A stretch of 64,000 nt of DNA from Limnohabitans sp. 2KL-1 (lineage in GTDB: Bacteria > Pseudomonadota > Gammaproteobacteria > Burkholderiales > Burkholderiaceae_C): NCBI RefSeq assembly GCF_003063435.1, contig NZ_NESL01000012.1, forward strand, positions 1 through 64,000. The letters run 5' to 3'. The notes below the pieces were generated by a model that was not told the DNA's origin, did no database searches, and saw nothing but the letters and a program-made list of their open reading frames with translations. How positions within the stretch are numbered: position 1 is the stretch's first letter; each line of letters opens with the position of its first letter. Below are positions 18,678 through 28,482 of this stretch, piece after piece. Both the position numbers and the translations under genes were made by a program.

Positions 18678-19229
18678 TCAGGCAAATTTGTCGGCTTCGG
18701 CCCAGAGCTGCCCTGCCGCGTCTTTGGCGGCCAGCAGGGGCTGGCCCTGCATGGGCCAGTCGATGCCCACCGTAGGATCGTCCCAGCGCAAGCTGCGCTC
18801 ATGGGCGGGGTACCAGTAATCGGTGGTCTTGTACAAAAACTCGGCGGTTTCGCTGAGCACCACGAAGCCGTGGGCAAAGCCCGGTGGCACCCACAGTTGC
18901 TGGTGTTTTTGCGCGTCCAGATAAACGCCCACCCATTGACCAAAGGTGGCCGAGCTTTGGCGCAAATCCACCGCCACATCGAACACCTGGCCTTGCACCA
19001 CGCGCACCAACTTGCCCTGAGGGTGCTGGATCTGGTAGTGCAAGCCACGCAACACGCCCTGGGCCGATTTGCTGTGGTTGTCCTGCACAAAGGACAGGTC
19101 CACGCCGGTTTTGTCGGCAAAGTCGCGCTGGTTGAAGGACTCGAAGAAAAAGCCCCGCGCATCGCCGAACACCTGGGGCTCCAGGATCAGGACTTCGGGA
19201 ATGGCGGTGGGGATAACGGTATAGGGCAT
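18678..19229 (-). CDS. rfbC: dTDP-4-dehydrorhamnose 3,5-epimerase
   Basis: Third enzyme of dTDP-L-rhamnose synthesis. The 183-residue cupin has DARGFFFESFNQRDF, the catalytic His in LRGLHYQ, and the substrate loop FVQDNHSKS. The ATG at 19229 (MPYTVIPTAIPEVLILEP) gives the usual length; nine upstream in-frame codons are discarded. It follows rfbA on the same strand with a 31-bp gap. rfbB and rfbD are not in the window. Confidence 0.93.
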   Translation of the reverse strand: MPYTVIPTAIPEVLILEPQVFGDARGFFFESFNQRDFADKTGVDLSFVQDNHSKSAQGVLRGLHYQIQHPQGKLVRVVQGQVFDVAVDLRQSSATFGQWVGVYLDAQKHQQLWVPPGFAHGFVVLSETAEFLYKTTDYWYPAHERSLRWDDPTVGIDWPMQGQPLLAAKDAAGQLWAEADKFA

Positions 19230-19260
19230 GACAGACAAGGCGCAGGTGCGAAACAAAAAT

Positions 19261-20133
19261 TCACTGGATCAAGTTGAGCAAATACTGACCATAGCCGTTC
19301 TTGGCCAAAGGTGCTGCCAACTTTTGCACAGCGGCGGCATCGATCCACTTTTGTGCAAACGCGATTTCTTCCGGGCAGGCCACCATCAGGCCCTGGCGCT
19401 TTTGCAGCGTGGCGATGAAACCCGCCGCTTCCAGCAAGCTGTCGTGCGTGCCCGTGTCCAGCCAGGCATAACCGCGGCCCATGATTTCCACATTGAGCTG
19501 CCCCATTTCCAGGTAGCGCTTGTTCACATCGGTGATTTCCAGTTCGCCACGGGGCGAAGGCTGGATGTCGGCGGCAATGTCGCACACCTGCTGGTCGTAA
19601 AAATACAGGCCCGTGACAGCGTAGTTGCTCTTGGGTGCCTTGGGTTTTTCTTCGATCGACAAAGCCCGCATGGACCCATCGAAATCGACCACGCCATAGC
19701 GCTCGGGGTCGTGCACATGGTAGGCAAACACGCTGGCCCCCTGGGTGCGGGCGTGGGCGCTGGCCAGCAGCTTGACCAGGTCGTGGCCGTAATAAATGTT
19801 GTCGCCCAGCACCAAAGCGCTCGGGTCCTGGCCCACAAAGTCCTTGCCGATGATGAAGGCCTGTGCCAAGCCATCGGGACTGGGTTGCACCGCGTACTGG
19901 ATGTTCATGCCCCACTGGCTGCCATCGCCCAACAGCTCGGTGAAACGCGGCGTGTCCTGCGGCGTGCTGATCAAGAGCACATCGCGGATGCCCGCCAGCA
20001 TCAAGGTGGTCAGCGGGTAATACACCATGGGCTTGTCGTACACCGGCATGAGTTGCTTGCTCACAGCCTGGGTCACGGGGTACAGACGGGTGCCGGAGCC
20101 GCCTGCGAGGATGATGCCTTTTCGATTAATCAT
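19261..20133 (-). CDS. rfbA: Glucose-1-phosphate thymidylyltransferase
   Basis: First enzyme of dTDP-rhamnose synthesis, dTTP + glucose-1-P to dTDP-glucose. The 290-residue protein has the nucleotide-binding loop [16 protein letters not shown] near the N-terminus, [11 protein letters not shown], and [20 protein letters not shown]. Family-typical length. It pairs with rfbC; its promoter probably lies in the 116-bp gap to the divergent thioesterase gene. Confidence 0.95.
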   Translation of the reverse strand: MINRKGIILAGGSGTRLYPVTQAVSKQLMPVYDKPMVYYPLTTLMLAGIRDVLLISTPQDTPRFTELLGDGSQWGMNIQYAVQPSPDGLAQAFIIGKDFVGQDPSALVLGDNIYYGHDLVKLLASAHARTQGASVFAYHVHDPERYGVVDFDGSMRALSIEEKPKAPKSNYAVTGLYFYDQQVCDIAADIQPSPRGELEITDVNKRYLEMGQLNVEIMGRGYAWLDTGTHDSLLEAAGFIATLQKRQGLMVACPEEIAFAQKWIDAAAVQKLAAPLAKNGYGQYLLNLIQ

Positions 20134-20249
20134 GCTTCATTCTAGAACACCCCATACCTTCAAAACCGCAGCCCTGTGTCACCAAGGCTTGGACAGCCCG
20201 CCGCGCAAAAGGGTCCAATGGTGCTTTTGCATTGCGGAGTTGCCCTTTC

Positions 20250-21056
20250 ATGCATGAATTTGACCAAGTCATCGCCCTGACGCCGACGCCCGATGGCGGC
20301 TGCCTGGCCCACACCAGCGCGGCCTATGCCAACATGATCGGACCGTTTGGCGGTGCCACCTGCGCCGTGCTGCTGAATGCGGTGTTGCAGCACCCTGACC
20401 GCCTGGGCGATCCCGTGGCGTTCACGCTCAACTTCACCGCGCCGGTGGCCGACGGGCCTTTTCGCATTTCGGCCCGTGCGGCGCGCACCAACCGGTCCAC
20501 CCAACACTGGGTGATCGAGGCCTCGCAGGACGATGGCGTGGTGGCCTTGGCCACAGCGGTGCTGGCCCTGCGCCGCCCCACCTGGTCCGACACCGAAGCG
20601 CGTGCGCCGCAAGACATGCCCGCCCCGGACAGCCTGCCGCGCATGGGCACACAGCAGCGGCCTGCCTGGGTTCAGCGCTACGACATGCGCTTTGCCGAAG
20701 GCGAGTTTCCACAGGCCTTTGACGGACAGGAACAAATCCACTCCCAATCGCGTTTGTGGTTGCGTGACGACCCGCCCCGGCCCCTGGACTTCCCGGCGCT
20801 TTTGGCCATCAGCGACAGCTTTTTCCCGCGCATCTTCATTCGACGCCGCCGGCTCTCGCCCATTGGCACCGTGTCCATCACCACTTATTTCCATGCCGAT
20901 GCACAGGCCCTGGCGGCGCAAGGCGACCGTTTTTTGATGGGCAGCGCGCGTGCGCACAAATTCCACAATGGCTTTTTTGACCAAAGCGGCGAACTCTGGA
21001 GCCATGATGGGCAACTGCTGGCCACCACGCATCAGACGGTTTACTTCAAGGACTGA
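20250..21056 (+). CDS. Acyl-CoA thioesterase family protein (double hotdog)
   Basis: A 268-residue protein that looks like a TesB-like double hotdog thioesterase: an N-terminal hotdog with MIGPFGGATCAVLLNAVLQH and FTLNFTAPV, and a C-terminal hotdog with ISDSFFPRIFIRRR...GTVSITTYFHAD. Such proteins hydrolyse acyl-CoA esters. Start ATG at 20250 follows gttgcccttt; no strong ribosome binding site. It stands alone between rfbA and the copper operon. Confidence 0.8.
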   Translation: MHEFDQVIALTPTPDGGCLAHTSAAYANMIGPFGGATCAVLLNAVLQHPDRLGDPVAFTLNFTAPVADGPFRISARAARTNRSTQHWVIEASQDDGVVALATAVLALRRPTWSDTEARAPQDMPAPDSLPRMGTQQRPAWVQRYDMRFAEGEFPQAFDGQEQIHSQSRLWLRDDPPRPLDFPALLAISDSFFPRIFIRRRRLSPIGTVSITTYFHADAQALAAQGDRFLMGSARAHKFHNGFFDQSGELWSHDGQLLATTHQTVYFKD

Positions 21057-21136
21057 GCCAACAGGCAGCCCCATTCGAATTGGGGGAAAACCGGACTTCA
21101 AGCCAGCGCTTGCACCGCCATGGGTATGATGAGGCG

Positions 21137-21649
21137 ATGCGTAAAACCTGGATTTGGCTGATGCTCGTGCTGCTGCCCTTGCGGCTGTGGGCCGGCACGC
21201 TCATGCCACTGCCCATGCCACTGCCACTTTCACTTTCACTTTCACTGCCTGAGCATGCGCTCCTGGCCGTAGTCATTGGCAGCATCCAGGATGACCGCAT
21301 CGAGCCTGCGCACGCCAGCCACTTCGCACCTGCGGTCCATCCAGACACCCATGCCCAACACCCGGGCCATGCCGCCGAACAAGGCCCACCCCATGTGGCA
21401 GAGCATGACGTTACCCATGGCCTGCAGATGGGCCACCACAGCGCGGCCGAAGCATCGGACACTTCAAAGGCTGAAGGTTGCCACGAAGGCCCGGGCTGTT
21501 CCGCCTGCGCGGTATGCCACCTCAGCGCCAGCCTGCCCGGCTCGGCCTGCTGCAGCATGGGCTATGCGGTGCACACAGTTCCCGTCCAGGGGCCATGGGT
21601 CTTGCACGACCACGCCTGGCCCCCTTTGATCAAACCACCCATTTCCTGA
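21137..21649 (+). CDS. His/Cys-rich exported protein, probable copper-binding
   Basis: A 170-residue protein with a signal peptide or N-terminal membrane segment (MRKTWIWLMLVLLPLRLWAG) and a histidine-rich body. A cysteine/histidine cluster CHEGPGCSACAVCH lies near residue 110-125, and CC follows. It heads a run of copper genes, so it probably buffers or senses copper in the periplasm. A hexamer tract (three ctttca units near 21225-21244) encodes SLSLSL; changes in its copy number would keep the frame. Not recognisable as a named family. Confidence 0.6.
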   Translation: MRKTWIWLMLVLLPLRLWAGTLMPLPMPLPLSLSLSLPEHALLAVVIGSIQDDRIEPAHASHFAPAVHPDTHAQHPGHAAEQGPPHVAEHDVTHGLQMGHHSAAEASDTSKAEGCHEGPGCSACAVCHLSASLPGSACCSMGYAVHTVPVQGPWVLHDHAWPPLIKPPIS

Positions 21650-21726
21650 CACCGCTGGCCCTCGTGCGTCCGCTTGCGCCCATACCGGGCCTGCGCGACG
21701 CTGTTCCATGTGTTTCAGGAGTTTTC

Positions 21727-23154
21727 ATGTCACCCCATCCAACGGGTCCCGGCTTGGCTTTGTCCATGGCCTTGGCCACTTGCGTGACCCTCACCCAAGC
21801 CCAAACCCACAACCACAGCAGCCCTGTGGTCACGCCCAGCACAACCGCGCCCGCGTCCGAATCCTGGACCCGCGCCAACGAAAGCGTGGGGCAATTCCCG
21901 CGTGGACACATCGATCTCTTGCGCTGGGAACAAAGCAACATCCCGTCAGTCTCCCCAGACAACCCGGCGGTTCATGCCGCAGCACCACTCAGCCTGGCGC
22001 AGGCACTGCACATGGCCATGCACAACCAGCCCCGATGGCTGGGCCGCACGGGCATGAGCGCAGCAGAGCTTGCACGTCTGAACACCGAAGGCCAGGCGCG
22101 TGTTTTGCAGGTGCGCCGGGCCTGGATCGAGGCAGTGGCCGCACGGCAATCGGCACACTACAGCCAACAAATCTTGCAAGCGGCCGAAGCCGGGACCGAA
22201 CTGGCCGAGCGCATGGCCCGCGTTGGCAACTGGAGCCGAGCACGCCAAATGCAGGAAGAACTGCTGCTGTGGGACGCCCGCACACGTTTGCACAACGCCG
22301 AGCTCGAGGCTGTGCAAAGTGCACTCGCCTTGTGGCAACTGACCGGTGACCCCCAGGCCGATAAAGTGACAGTACACCCCAACAATGGGGCTGGTGCACG
22401 GGCACCGCTTGCAACGCCCATGTCACCGCACCCACTGGCGCAGACAGAGCCTGAGCAACACGCCCCCAGCGACGCAGCCCAGTCAGCCCAGTCAGCCCCG
22501 AAAACGGTGCTGCCCGCTTGGCTGCAATTGCCCCCATTGCCGGACTTGCCCATGCCTGAACGGCAGGCTTTGGCACTGCTGGAGGAACGCGCTCTGGCCG
22601 CGAACGCACAGTGGACTTTGGCCCAGGCCGATGCCGCGCGCCTGCTGGCCGGACAACACGCCAACAGCCTGACCCAGGCACGCCAGGCGATGGCCCAGGC
22701 TCTGGCCTCTGCGCCACCTGGTCTGTCCAGCCACTCGACACCCCTGTTGCCTGGCCGTACCCCCTGGAGCCACAGCACCGAAACCGCCCTGCAAGCCCAA
22801 GCCGATGCCGATGCCCTGCAGCGGCGCATCCGCGCCGATGTGCGCGTGGCGCATGCGGCGTACGACAGTGCACGCACACAAGCGGCACACAGCCGCAACG
22901 AGGTGCTGCGCCTGCACACCGCGCTGCAGCAAGAAAGCCAGCTGCGCTACAACGGCATGCTGCACAGCACCTGGGACCTGCTGGCCAGCGCCCGCCAGCG
23001 CATTCAAAGCGTAGACGCAGCCCACCGGGCTCAGCGCCAGGCCTGGCTGGCCTGGGCCGACCTGCAAGCCGTCATCAGCGGCCTGCCCTACACCGGTCGC
23101 TCTGGCTCCGCCAGCGGCACAGACTCCACAGCCCCCTCTTCTGCAGGACACTGA
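21727..23154 (+). CDS. TolC-family outer-membrane efflux-like protein of the copper operon
   Basis: A 475-residue exported protein with a signal peptide ending TQAQ, a His-containing N-terminal tail, and two long alpha-helical halves rich in Ala/Gln/Arg (about 85-215 and 295-465) separated by a Pro-rich linker, as in TolC/CusC-type proteins. No adaptor (CusB) or RND pump (CusA) gene is adjacent. In related bacteria such TolC-like proteins stand beside a CopA-type multicopper oxidase, as here. The ATG at 21727 begins the signal peptide. The next gene starts 2 bp after its stop. Confidence 0.75.
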   Translation: MSPHPTGPGLALSMALATCVTLTQAQTHNHSSPVVTPSTTAPASESWTRANESVGQFPRGHIDLLRWEQSNIPSVSPDNPAVHAAAPLSLAQALHMAMHNQPRWLGRTGMSAAELARLNTEGQARVLQVRRAWIEAVAARQSAHYSQQILQAAEAGTELAERMARVGNWSRARQMQEELLLWDARTRLHNAELEAVQSALALWQLTGDPQADKVTVHPNNGAGARAPLATPMSPHPLAQTEPEQHAPSDAAQSAQSAPKTVLPAWLQLPPLPDLPMPERQALALLEERALAANAQWTLAQADAARLLAGQHANSLTQARQAMAQALASAPPGLSSHSTPLLPGRTPWSHSTETALQAQADADALQRRIRADVRVAHAAYDSARTQAAHSRNEVLRLHTALQQESQLRYNGMLHSTWDLLASARQRIQSVDAAHRAQRQAWLAWADLQAVISGLPYTGRSGSASGTDSTAPSSAGH

Positions 23155-23156
23155 GC

Positions 23157-24569
23157 ATGCAACGCCGAGATTTTTTCCAGAAAACCCTGGCCGCTGCAGG
23201 CTCCATCGCTGGTGCAGCGGTGGCCACCACAGCCGTCAGCCGCAGCGCGCTGGCCGCCTTGCCCGAACCCGTTATCCAGACCCGCCCCGACACTGCGCCG
23301 CCCTGGACACCGCCGGGTGTGACCGGTGCCGGACGCCCTTACAACCCGGTCGTGACCTTGAACGGCTGGACCTTGCCCTTTCGCATGAAAAACGGCGTGA
23401 AAGAGTTCCACCTGGTGGCCGAGCCGGTGGTGCGCGAAATGGCACCGGGCTTTGTGGTCAACATGTGGGGTTACAACGGGCAAAGCCCCGGCCCGACCAT
23501 CGAGGTGGTTGAGGGCGACCGGGTGCGCATTTTTGTGACCAACCAATTGCCCGAGCACACCACCGTGCATTGGCATGGCCAGCGCCTGCCCAACGGCATG
23601 GACGGCGTGGGCGGGCTGAACCAGAGGCAGATCCCGGTGGGCAAGACCTTTGTCCACGAATTTGTGGCGCGCAGGCCCGGCACTTTCATGTACCACCCGC
23701 ACGCCGACGAGATGACCCAAATGGCCATGGGCATGATGGGCCTGTGGATCACCCACCCCAAGGGCAAGCACCCGCTGATCGCCGAGGTGGACCGCGATTA
23801 CGCCTTCTTGCTCAATTCGTTCGACGTGACCCCGGGCGCCAAAACCCCCAACGTGAACACCATGTTGGACCAGAACATCTGGAGCTGGAACAGCCGGGTT
23901 TTTCCCGGCATCAGCCCGCTGGTGGCGCGCCTGAACGACCGGGTGCGGGTGCGCGTGGGCAACCTGACCATGACCAACCACCCAGTGCACATCCATGGCA
24001 TCGAGTTCGAGGTGACCGGCACCGACGGTGGCCCCGTGCCCAAAACGGCGCGCTGGCCCGAGGTGACGACCGACGTGGCCGTGGGCCAGATGCGCCAGCT
24101 GGAATTCATCGCCGACGAGCCCGGCGACTGGGCCATGCACTGCCACAAGAGCCACCACACCATGGGTGCCATGGGCCACGGCGTGCCCACCATGATCGGT
24201 GTCGACCACCGCGGTCTGGTGCAGAAAATCCAGAAACTCATCCCGGACTACATGGTCATGGGTGAGCGCGGCATGGCCGACATGGGCGAGATGGAAATGG
24301 AGTTGCCCGAGAACACCTTCCCGATGATGACCGGCACCGGGCCTTATGGCCCCATCGAGATGGGTGGCATGTTCACCACGCTCAAGGTGCGGGCCGATCA
24401 AAAACCGGGCGACTACAGCGACCCGGGCCATTACAAACAACCGGCGGGCACGCAAGCCTATGAGTACACCGGTCCGGCGGTATCCGCACCACGTCCACCG
24501 GATGAGCCCTCAACGTCTGCGGCACCTGCCGCCAACGCACGCAAACCCGAAAGCCACAAACACCACTGA
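23157..24569 (+). CDS. Tat-exported multicopper oxidase, copper resistance type
   Basis: A 470-residue multicopper oxidase that probably oxidises Cu(I) or phenolic compounds in the periplasm. It has a twin-arginine signal (QRRDFF, then a hydrophobic core to about residue 33) and four ligand clusters: HWH (138-140), HPH (180-182), HPVHIH (275-280) and HCHKSHH with M339 (328-339). Cys329 is the type 1 copper ligand. The C-terminal 60 residues are low-complexity. It is followed by a cupredoxin and a DUF411-CusF protein. Confidence 0.92.
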   Translation: MQRRDFFQKTLAAAGSIAGAAVATTAVSRSALAALPEPVIQTRPDTAPPWTPPGVTGAGRPYNPVVTLNGWTLPFRMKNGVKEFHLVAEPVVREMAPGFVVNMWGYNGQSPGPTIEVVEGDRVRIFVTNQLPEHTTVHWHGQRLPNGMDGVGGLNQRQIPVGKTFVHEFVARRPGTFMYHPHADEMTQMAMGMMGLWITHPKGKHPLIAEVDRDYAFLLNSFDVTPGAKTPNVNTMLDQNIWSWNSRVFPGISPLVARLNDRVRVRVGNLTMTNHPVHIHGIEFEVTGTDGGPVPKTARWPEVTTDVAVGQMRQLEFIADEPGDWAMHCHKSHHTMGAMGHGVPTMIGVDHRGLVQKIQKLIPDYMVMGERGMADMGEMEMELPENTFPMMTGTGPYGPIEMGGMFTTLKVRADQKPGDYSDPGHYKQPAGTQAYEYTGPAVSAPRPPDEPSTSAAPAANARKPESHKHH

Positions 24570-24635
24570 GCACGCGGCTGATCGTCCCCGCCGAGTCGGG
24601 GCTTGGCCCTTCATATTCACATTCAAGGACTTTGT

Positions 24636-25145
24636 ATGAACAAACCACTGACCGCTTTGCTGTTGAGCACGGGCCTGCTGACCCTGCTGGCACTGCCCAT
24701 GGCCCACGCGCATTCACCCACGGCCCACCCAGGCCACCACGGCAAAGCCCAAGAGGCTGCACCCGCCGAGCAAAAAGACTGGGGCATTGCCGGAGACCCG
24801 AAAAAGGTCACGCGCACCATTGAGATCCGCATGACCGACGACATGCGTTTCGCGCCCAAGGCGATCAACGTCAAACTGGGCGAGACCGTGCGCTTGGTCG
24901 CGGTGAACGCGGGCAAGACGCTGCACGAGATCGTGATCGGCACACCCCAAGAGCTCAAGGCGCATGCCGAGATGATGAAAAAGCACCCCGGCATGGAGCA
25001 CGACGAACCCTACATGGCGCATGTGAATGCGGGACAGAAAGGCAGCATCGTCTGGACTTTCAACCGGGCGGGTAGCTTTGAATTTGCTTGCCTGATTCCG
25101 GGCCATTTTGAAGCGGGCATGATCGGCCGCATCACCGTCAAGTAA
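24636..25145 (+). CDS. Periplasmic cupredoxin
   Basis: A 169-residue blue-copper-like protein with a Sec signal (1-25) and His-rich N-terminal mature part. The cupredoxin domain (about 58-169) has ligands H97, C152, H157 and M162, in the order expected for a type 1 site. It probably shuttles electrons or carries copper for the multicopper oxidase next to it. The ATG at 24636 starts the signal peptide; upstream in-frame codons are discarded. Confidence 0.88.
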   Translation: MNKPLTALLLSTGLLTLLALPMAHAHSPTAHPGHHGKAQEAAPAEQKDWGIAGDPKKVTRTIEIRMTDDMRFAPKAINVKLGETVRLVAVNAGKTLHEIVIGTPQELKAHAEMMKKHPGMEHDEPYMAHVNAGQKGSIVWTFNRAGSFEFACLIPGHFEAGMIGRITVK

Positions 25146-25158
25146 CAGGAGAAATGCC

Positions 25159-25905
25159 ATGCAAAGACGCCAATGGCTCCATGCCGCAGCCTTCGTGGGG
25201 CTCACGGCCACCGGTTTCCACCGCAGCGCGCTGGCGCAGGCCACCCAGGTCGAAGTCTGGAAAGACCCCAACTGCGGCTGCTGCCACCTGTGGGTAGAGC
25301 ACCTGCAGGCCCATGGCTTCAAGGTTGCGGTGCGCGATGTGGGCAACACCGCCGCCCGCAAGCGCTTGGGCATGCCTGAAAAACTGGGCTCTTGCCACAC
25401 CGCCACGGTGGGCGGCTATGTCATCGAGGGCCATGTGCCCGCCGCCGACATCCACCGCCTGCTCAAGGCGCGGCCTGTTGCTTTGGGCCTGTCGGTGCCG
25501 GGCATGCCCATTGGCAGCCCGGGCATGGACGGCCCCGAGTACAAGGGTCGTAAAGACGCCTACGACGTGCTGCTGGTGCAAAAAGACGGCAGCACGCAAA
25601 GCTTCCAGCGCTACCCGGGCCAGGCCCGAATGGCGCAGCGCGGCGGTGTGCAACGGGTGAGCGATGCTGCAGTGACCTTGCCCTGGGCCACGGCCGAAGT
25701 GCGGCGCATCGACAAGGCGGCAGGCAAGGTGGCGCTCAAGCATGGCGAGATCAAAAACCTAGACATGCCGCCCATGAGCATGGTGTTTCAGGTGAAAAAT
25801 CCCGAGCAGCTCGACGCCTTGCAGGTTGGCCAGAAGGTGCGCTTTCAGGCGGTGCAGGAAAACGGCGCTTATTGGGTGGTGAGGATCGAAGCGGTGGCCA
25901 TGTGA
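25159..25905 (+). CDS. DUF411 - CusF two-domain copper-binding protein
   Basis: A 248-residue exported protein (signal to about residue 26). The N-terminal DUF411 domain has WKDPNCGCCHLW (C39, C41, C42) and GSCHTA. From about residue 165 a CusF-like domain follows with LKHGEIKNLDMPPMSMVFQV, where His, Met and aromatic residues form the Cu(I)/Ag(I) site. CusF is a periplasmic chaperone that hands Cu(I) on; fusion to DUF411 suggests a single copper carrier. Starts 13 bp after the cupredoxin with ggagaaatgcc as binding site. Confidence 0.88.
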   Translation: MQRRQWLHAAAFVGLTATGFHRSALAQATQVEVWKDPNCGCCHLWVEHLQAHGFKVAVRDVGNTAARKRLGMPEKLGSCHTATVGGYVIEGHVPAADIHRLLKARPVALGLSVPGMPIGSPGMDGPEYKGRKDAYDVLLVQKDGSTQSFQRYPGQARMAQRGGVQRVSDAAVTLPWATAEVRRIDKAAGKVALKHGEIKNLDMPPMSMVFQVKNPEQLDALQVGQKVRFQAVQENGAYWVVRIEAVAM

Positions 25906-26001
25906 GCGCAGGTATCGGGTGTCTTTTGTTGGCGGTCGAGAACCCATAGCTTGTCATCTGTTGGCTAGACCCTGGCCAAACACCCTGCGACAATCCAGAG
26001 C

Positions 26002-27120
26002 ATGAACTCATCTTCCTTCGCCCCCCTGCAAAACGACACCTTCCTGCGCGCATGCCTGCGCCAGGCCACCGACCACACCCCCGTCTGGCTCATGCGACAG
26101 GCCGGGCGCTACCTGCCCGAATACTGCGCCACCCGCGCCAAGGCCGGCAGCTTCATGGGCCTGGCCACCAATGTGGATTACGCCACCGAAGTGACGCTGC
26201 AGCCCCTCGATCGTTACCCGCTCGACGCCTCGATTTTGTTCAGCGACATCCTCACCGTGCCCGACGCCATGGGCCTGGGCCTGTCTTTTGCCCAGGGCGA
26301 AGGCCCGCGCTTTGCCAAGAATGTGCGCGACGAAGCGGCTGTGGCAGAACTCGCCGTGCCCGACATGAACAAGCTGCGCTACGTGTTCGATGCGGTGACG
26401 TCGATTCGCAAAGCACTCAACGGCCGTGTGCCGCTGATCGGCTTTTCCGGCAGCCCCTGGACGCTGGCTTGCTACATGGTCGAGGGCGCAGGCTCGGACG
26501 ACTACCGCCACGTCAAGACCTTGATGTACAGCCGCCCCGATTTGATGCACCGCATTCTGGAAATCAATGCCGATGCCGTGGCCCTGTACCTGAACACCCA
26601 GATCGAAGCCGGTGCGCAAGCGGCCATGGTCTTTGACAGCTGGGGCGGCGTGCTGGCCGATGGCGCCTTTCAACAATTCAGCCTGGCCTACACGGCCCGC
26701 GTCCTCTCGCAATTGAAAACCGAGCACAACGGTCAGCGCATCCCCAGCATCGTGTTCACCAAAGGCGGCGGCTTGTGGTTGCCCGAGATGGCGGGCCTGA
26801 ACTGCGACGTGCTGGGCCTGGACTGGACCATGAACCTGGGCCGCGCCCGTGCCTTGGTGGGCGGGCAAGTGGGCGGCCCCGGCAAGGCGTTGCAAGGCAA
26901 CATCGACCCCAACATTTTGTTTGCACCGCCCGAGCAGATCGCCACCGAGGTGCACCGCGTGCTCGACAGCTTTGGTACGCCGCACACCGACACCACGCAA
27001 ACCGGCCCTACGCACATCTTCAACCTGGGTCACGGCATCAGCCAATACACCCCGCCAGAGCATGTGACGGCGTTGGTCGAGGCGGTGCACAGCCATTCGC
27101 GGAAGTTGCGACAAAGTTGA
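26002..27120 (+). CDS. hemE: Uroporphyrinogen III decarboxylase
   Basis: Turns uroporphyrinogen III into coproporphyrinogen III, the common trunk to haem and bacteriochlorophyll. The 372-residue protein has the N-terminal signature [15 protein letters not shown], catalytic Asp in [12 protein letters not shown], and [13 protein letters not shown]. Alone between the copper operon and the convergent ccm operon. Its position next to cytochrome c maturation and photosynthesis genes fits tetrapyrrole supply, though hemE is often found away from such clusters. Confidence 0.96.
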   Translation: MNSSSFAPLQNDTFLRACLRQATDHTPVWLMRQAGRYLPEYCATRAKAGSFMGLATNVDYATEVTLQPLDRYPLDASILFSDILTVPDAMGLGLSFAQGEGPRFAKNVRDEAAVAELAVPDMNKLRYVFDAVTSIRKALNGRVPLIGFSGSPWTLACYMVEGAGSDDYRHVKTLMYSRPDLMHRILEINADAVALYLNTQIEAGAQAAMVFDSWGGVLADGAFQQFSLAYTARVLSQLKTEHNGQRIPSIVFTKGGGLWLPEMAGLNCDVLGLDWTMNLGRARALVGGQVGGPGKALQGNIDPNILFAPPEQIATEVHRVLDSFGTPHTDTTQTGPTHIFNLGHGISQYTPPEHVTALVEAVHSHSRKLRQS

Positions 27121-27195
27121 GCAGTCCTCTTCGTCTGAGTCGGCGTCGGAGTCGGAGTCGCAGGCTCCGACCTGCTGGAGATCAGCTTTCAGCCC

Positions 27196-27220
27196 TGTGC
27201 CCGTTTGGATGCAGGGCACA
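27196..27220. terminator. Hairpin between convergent hemE and ccmI
   Basis: TGTGCCC (27196-27202) pairs perfectly with GGGCACA (27214-27220) in the gap between two convergent genes. No clear T run follows on either strand, so termination efficiency is uncertain. Confidence 0.35.
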
Positions 27221-27237
27221 CTTTCAGGCCCAACGGC

Positions 27238-28482
27238 TCAGCGTCCGGTGATGTTCAGCACCACGCCCTGCACGCCAGTCTTCACGCCCGACAGCTCCAC
27301 CTGAAAATCATCGTCCTGCTTTTGAGCGGATGCGGTTTTTGAAATCCGCGCCACCAGCCGCACCTGCGGCAAATCCGACAAAACCGGTGGCGCACCCATG
27401 CCCATGTTGTCGCTCAGGGCAAACTGCACCGGCCAACGGGTGGGCTGGGTGCGCCAGATGGCCACGGGGCGGCGCGCGCCGTCTTCGGCCAGGGCATACA
27501 CCAGCAAACTCGCACCCGCCACGATCTGGCGTTGCACTTCGGGGGACACGCGCACCTCGCCCTGAATGAGGGGCTGGCCGGCAGCCGCCGGGCGCGCAGC
27601 CGGTGTGGCCTGCGCCATCTCGCTCGCTTGTGCCACCGCTTGCGCCAGGCCCTGTGCGGCGTCGCTGTCGGGAGGCACCTGGCCCAAGGCTTTTTGCCAA
27701 TAAGCCAAGGCCGCATCGGGGCGTTTTTCGGACAAGGCGGCACTGCCCGCCAACACCAGCGCATTCAGGTGCAGCGGCTGCGCTTTCAACACGCTGTCTA
27801 TCCACTGCCAGGGCTCGCCTGCATAGACGCCGCCTGCGCTTTGCGCTTTCATTTGCGCACGCTCAATCCACAGGTCATGCTCAGGCGACAAGGCCAGCAC
27901 CCTCGCCAACGCTTGTTCGGCCAGCGCCGGTGCATGGCGGGCGGCGTGCAAACGGGCCAGGGTCAACCAGGCTTGGGCATCGTCCGGATGGGACGCCACA
28001 TTCTGCGTCCACTGCGCGGTCTGCTCGGCCAGCTGCTCGGGTGTGTCGGCGGTGATCTGCACACGCTGGCTCAAAGGCACTGGCCACCAGGTGTGGGAAG
28101 CGCCCAATTGCAGGTAAGTCAAGCCACTGAGCAGCGCCAAACTCAGCACGATCCAGGCCACGCGAACAGGTGCATGCGCAACCCTTGCCAAAGACGCCAC
28201 ACCACCGCTGCCCTGCCCCATGGCGGTGTCGCTGAGCACTTGGCGCATGACATCGTCGCGTGCTGCCGCGTGCTGCACCGGGCTCAACTGGCCATCGGCC
28301 AGGGCCTGGTCCAGATCGGCCAGATGCTGGCGCAAGATGCGATGGTGGGTCTGGGCTTGCCGATCTGCCTGCGCCTCGGGTGCAAGCTGTTTTTTCAGGG
28401 CGCGTTGCAACACCCCGCCAGCCAGTGCACTCAGCAACACCAGCACCAGCAACAAGACCCACCCGGGCGGCATGGACGACAT
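27238..28482 (-). CDS. ccmI: Cytochrome c maturation protein CcmI
   Basis: Apocytochrome c chaperone of the haem ligation complex (CcmFHI). The 414-residue protein has two N-terminal membrane segments (about 5-25 and 105-125) around a cytoplasmic helical loop, then a periplasmic TPR-like part (about 140-280) and a C-terminal beta-rich domain. The ATG at 28482 overlaps the ccmH stop (TGATG), so the pair is translationally coupled. Last gene of ccmABCDEFGHI. Confidence 0.88.
   Translation of the reverse strand: MSSMPPGWVLLLVLVLLSALAGGVLQRALKKQLAPEAQADRQAQTHHRILRQHLADLDQALADGQLSPVQHAAARDDVMRQVLSDTAMGQGSGGVASLARVAHAPVRVAWIVLSLALLSGLTYLQLGASHTWWPVPLSQRVQITADTPEQLAEQTAQWTQNVASHPDDAQAWLTLARLHAARHAPALAEQALARVLALSPEHDLWIERAQMKAQSAGGVYAGEPWQWIDSVLKAQPLHLNALVLAGSAALSEKRPDAALAYWQKALGQVPPDSDAAQGLAQAVAQASEMAQATPAARPAAAGQPLIQGEVRVSPEVQRQIVAGASLLVYALAEDGARRPVAIWRTQPTRWPVQFALSDNMGMGAPPVLSDLPQVRLVARISKTASAQKQDDDFQVELSGVKTGVQGVVLNITGR

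Noticed and set aside
21727-23154. Outer-membrane part of a complete RND metal efflux system (CusCBA)
   Set aside because: No adaptor or RND pump gene is adjacent, so only TolC-family membership is claimed.
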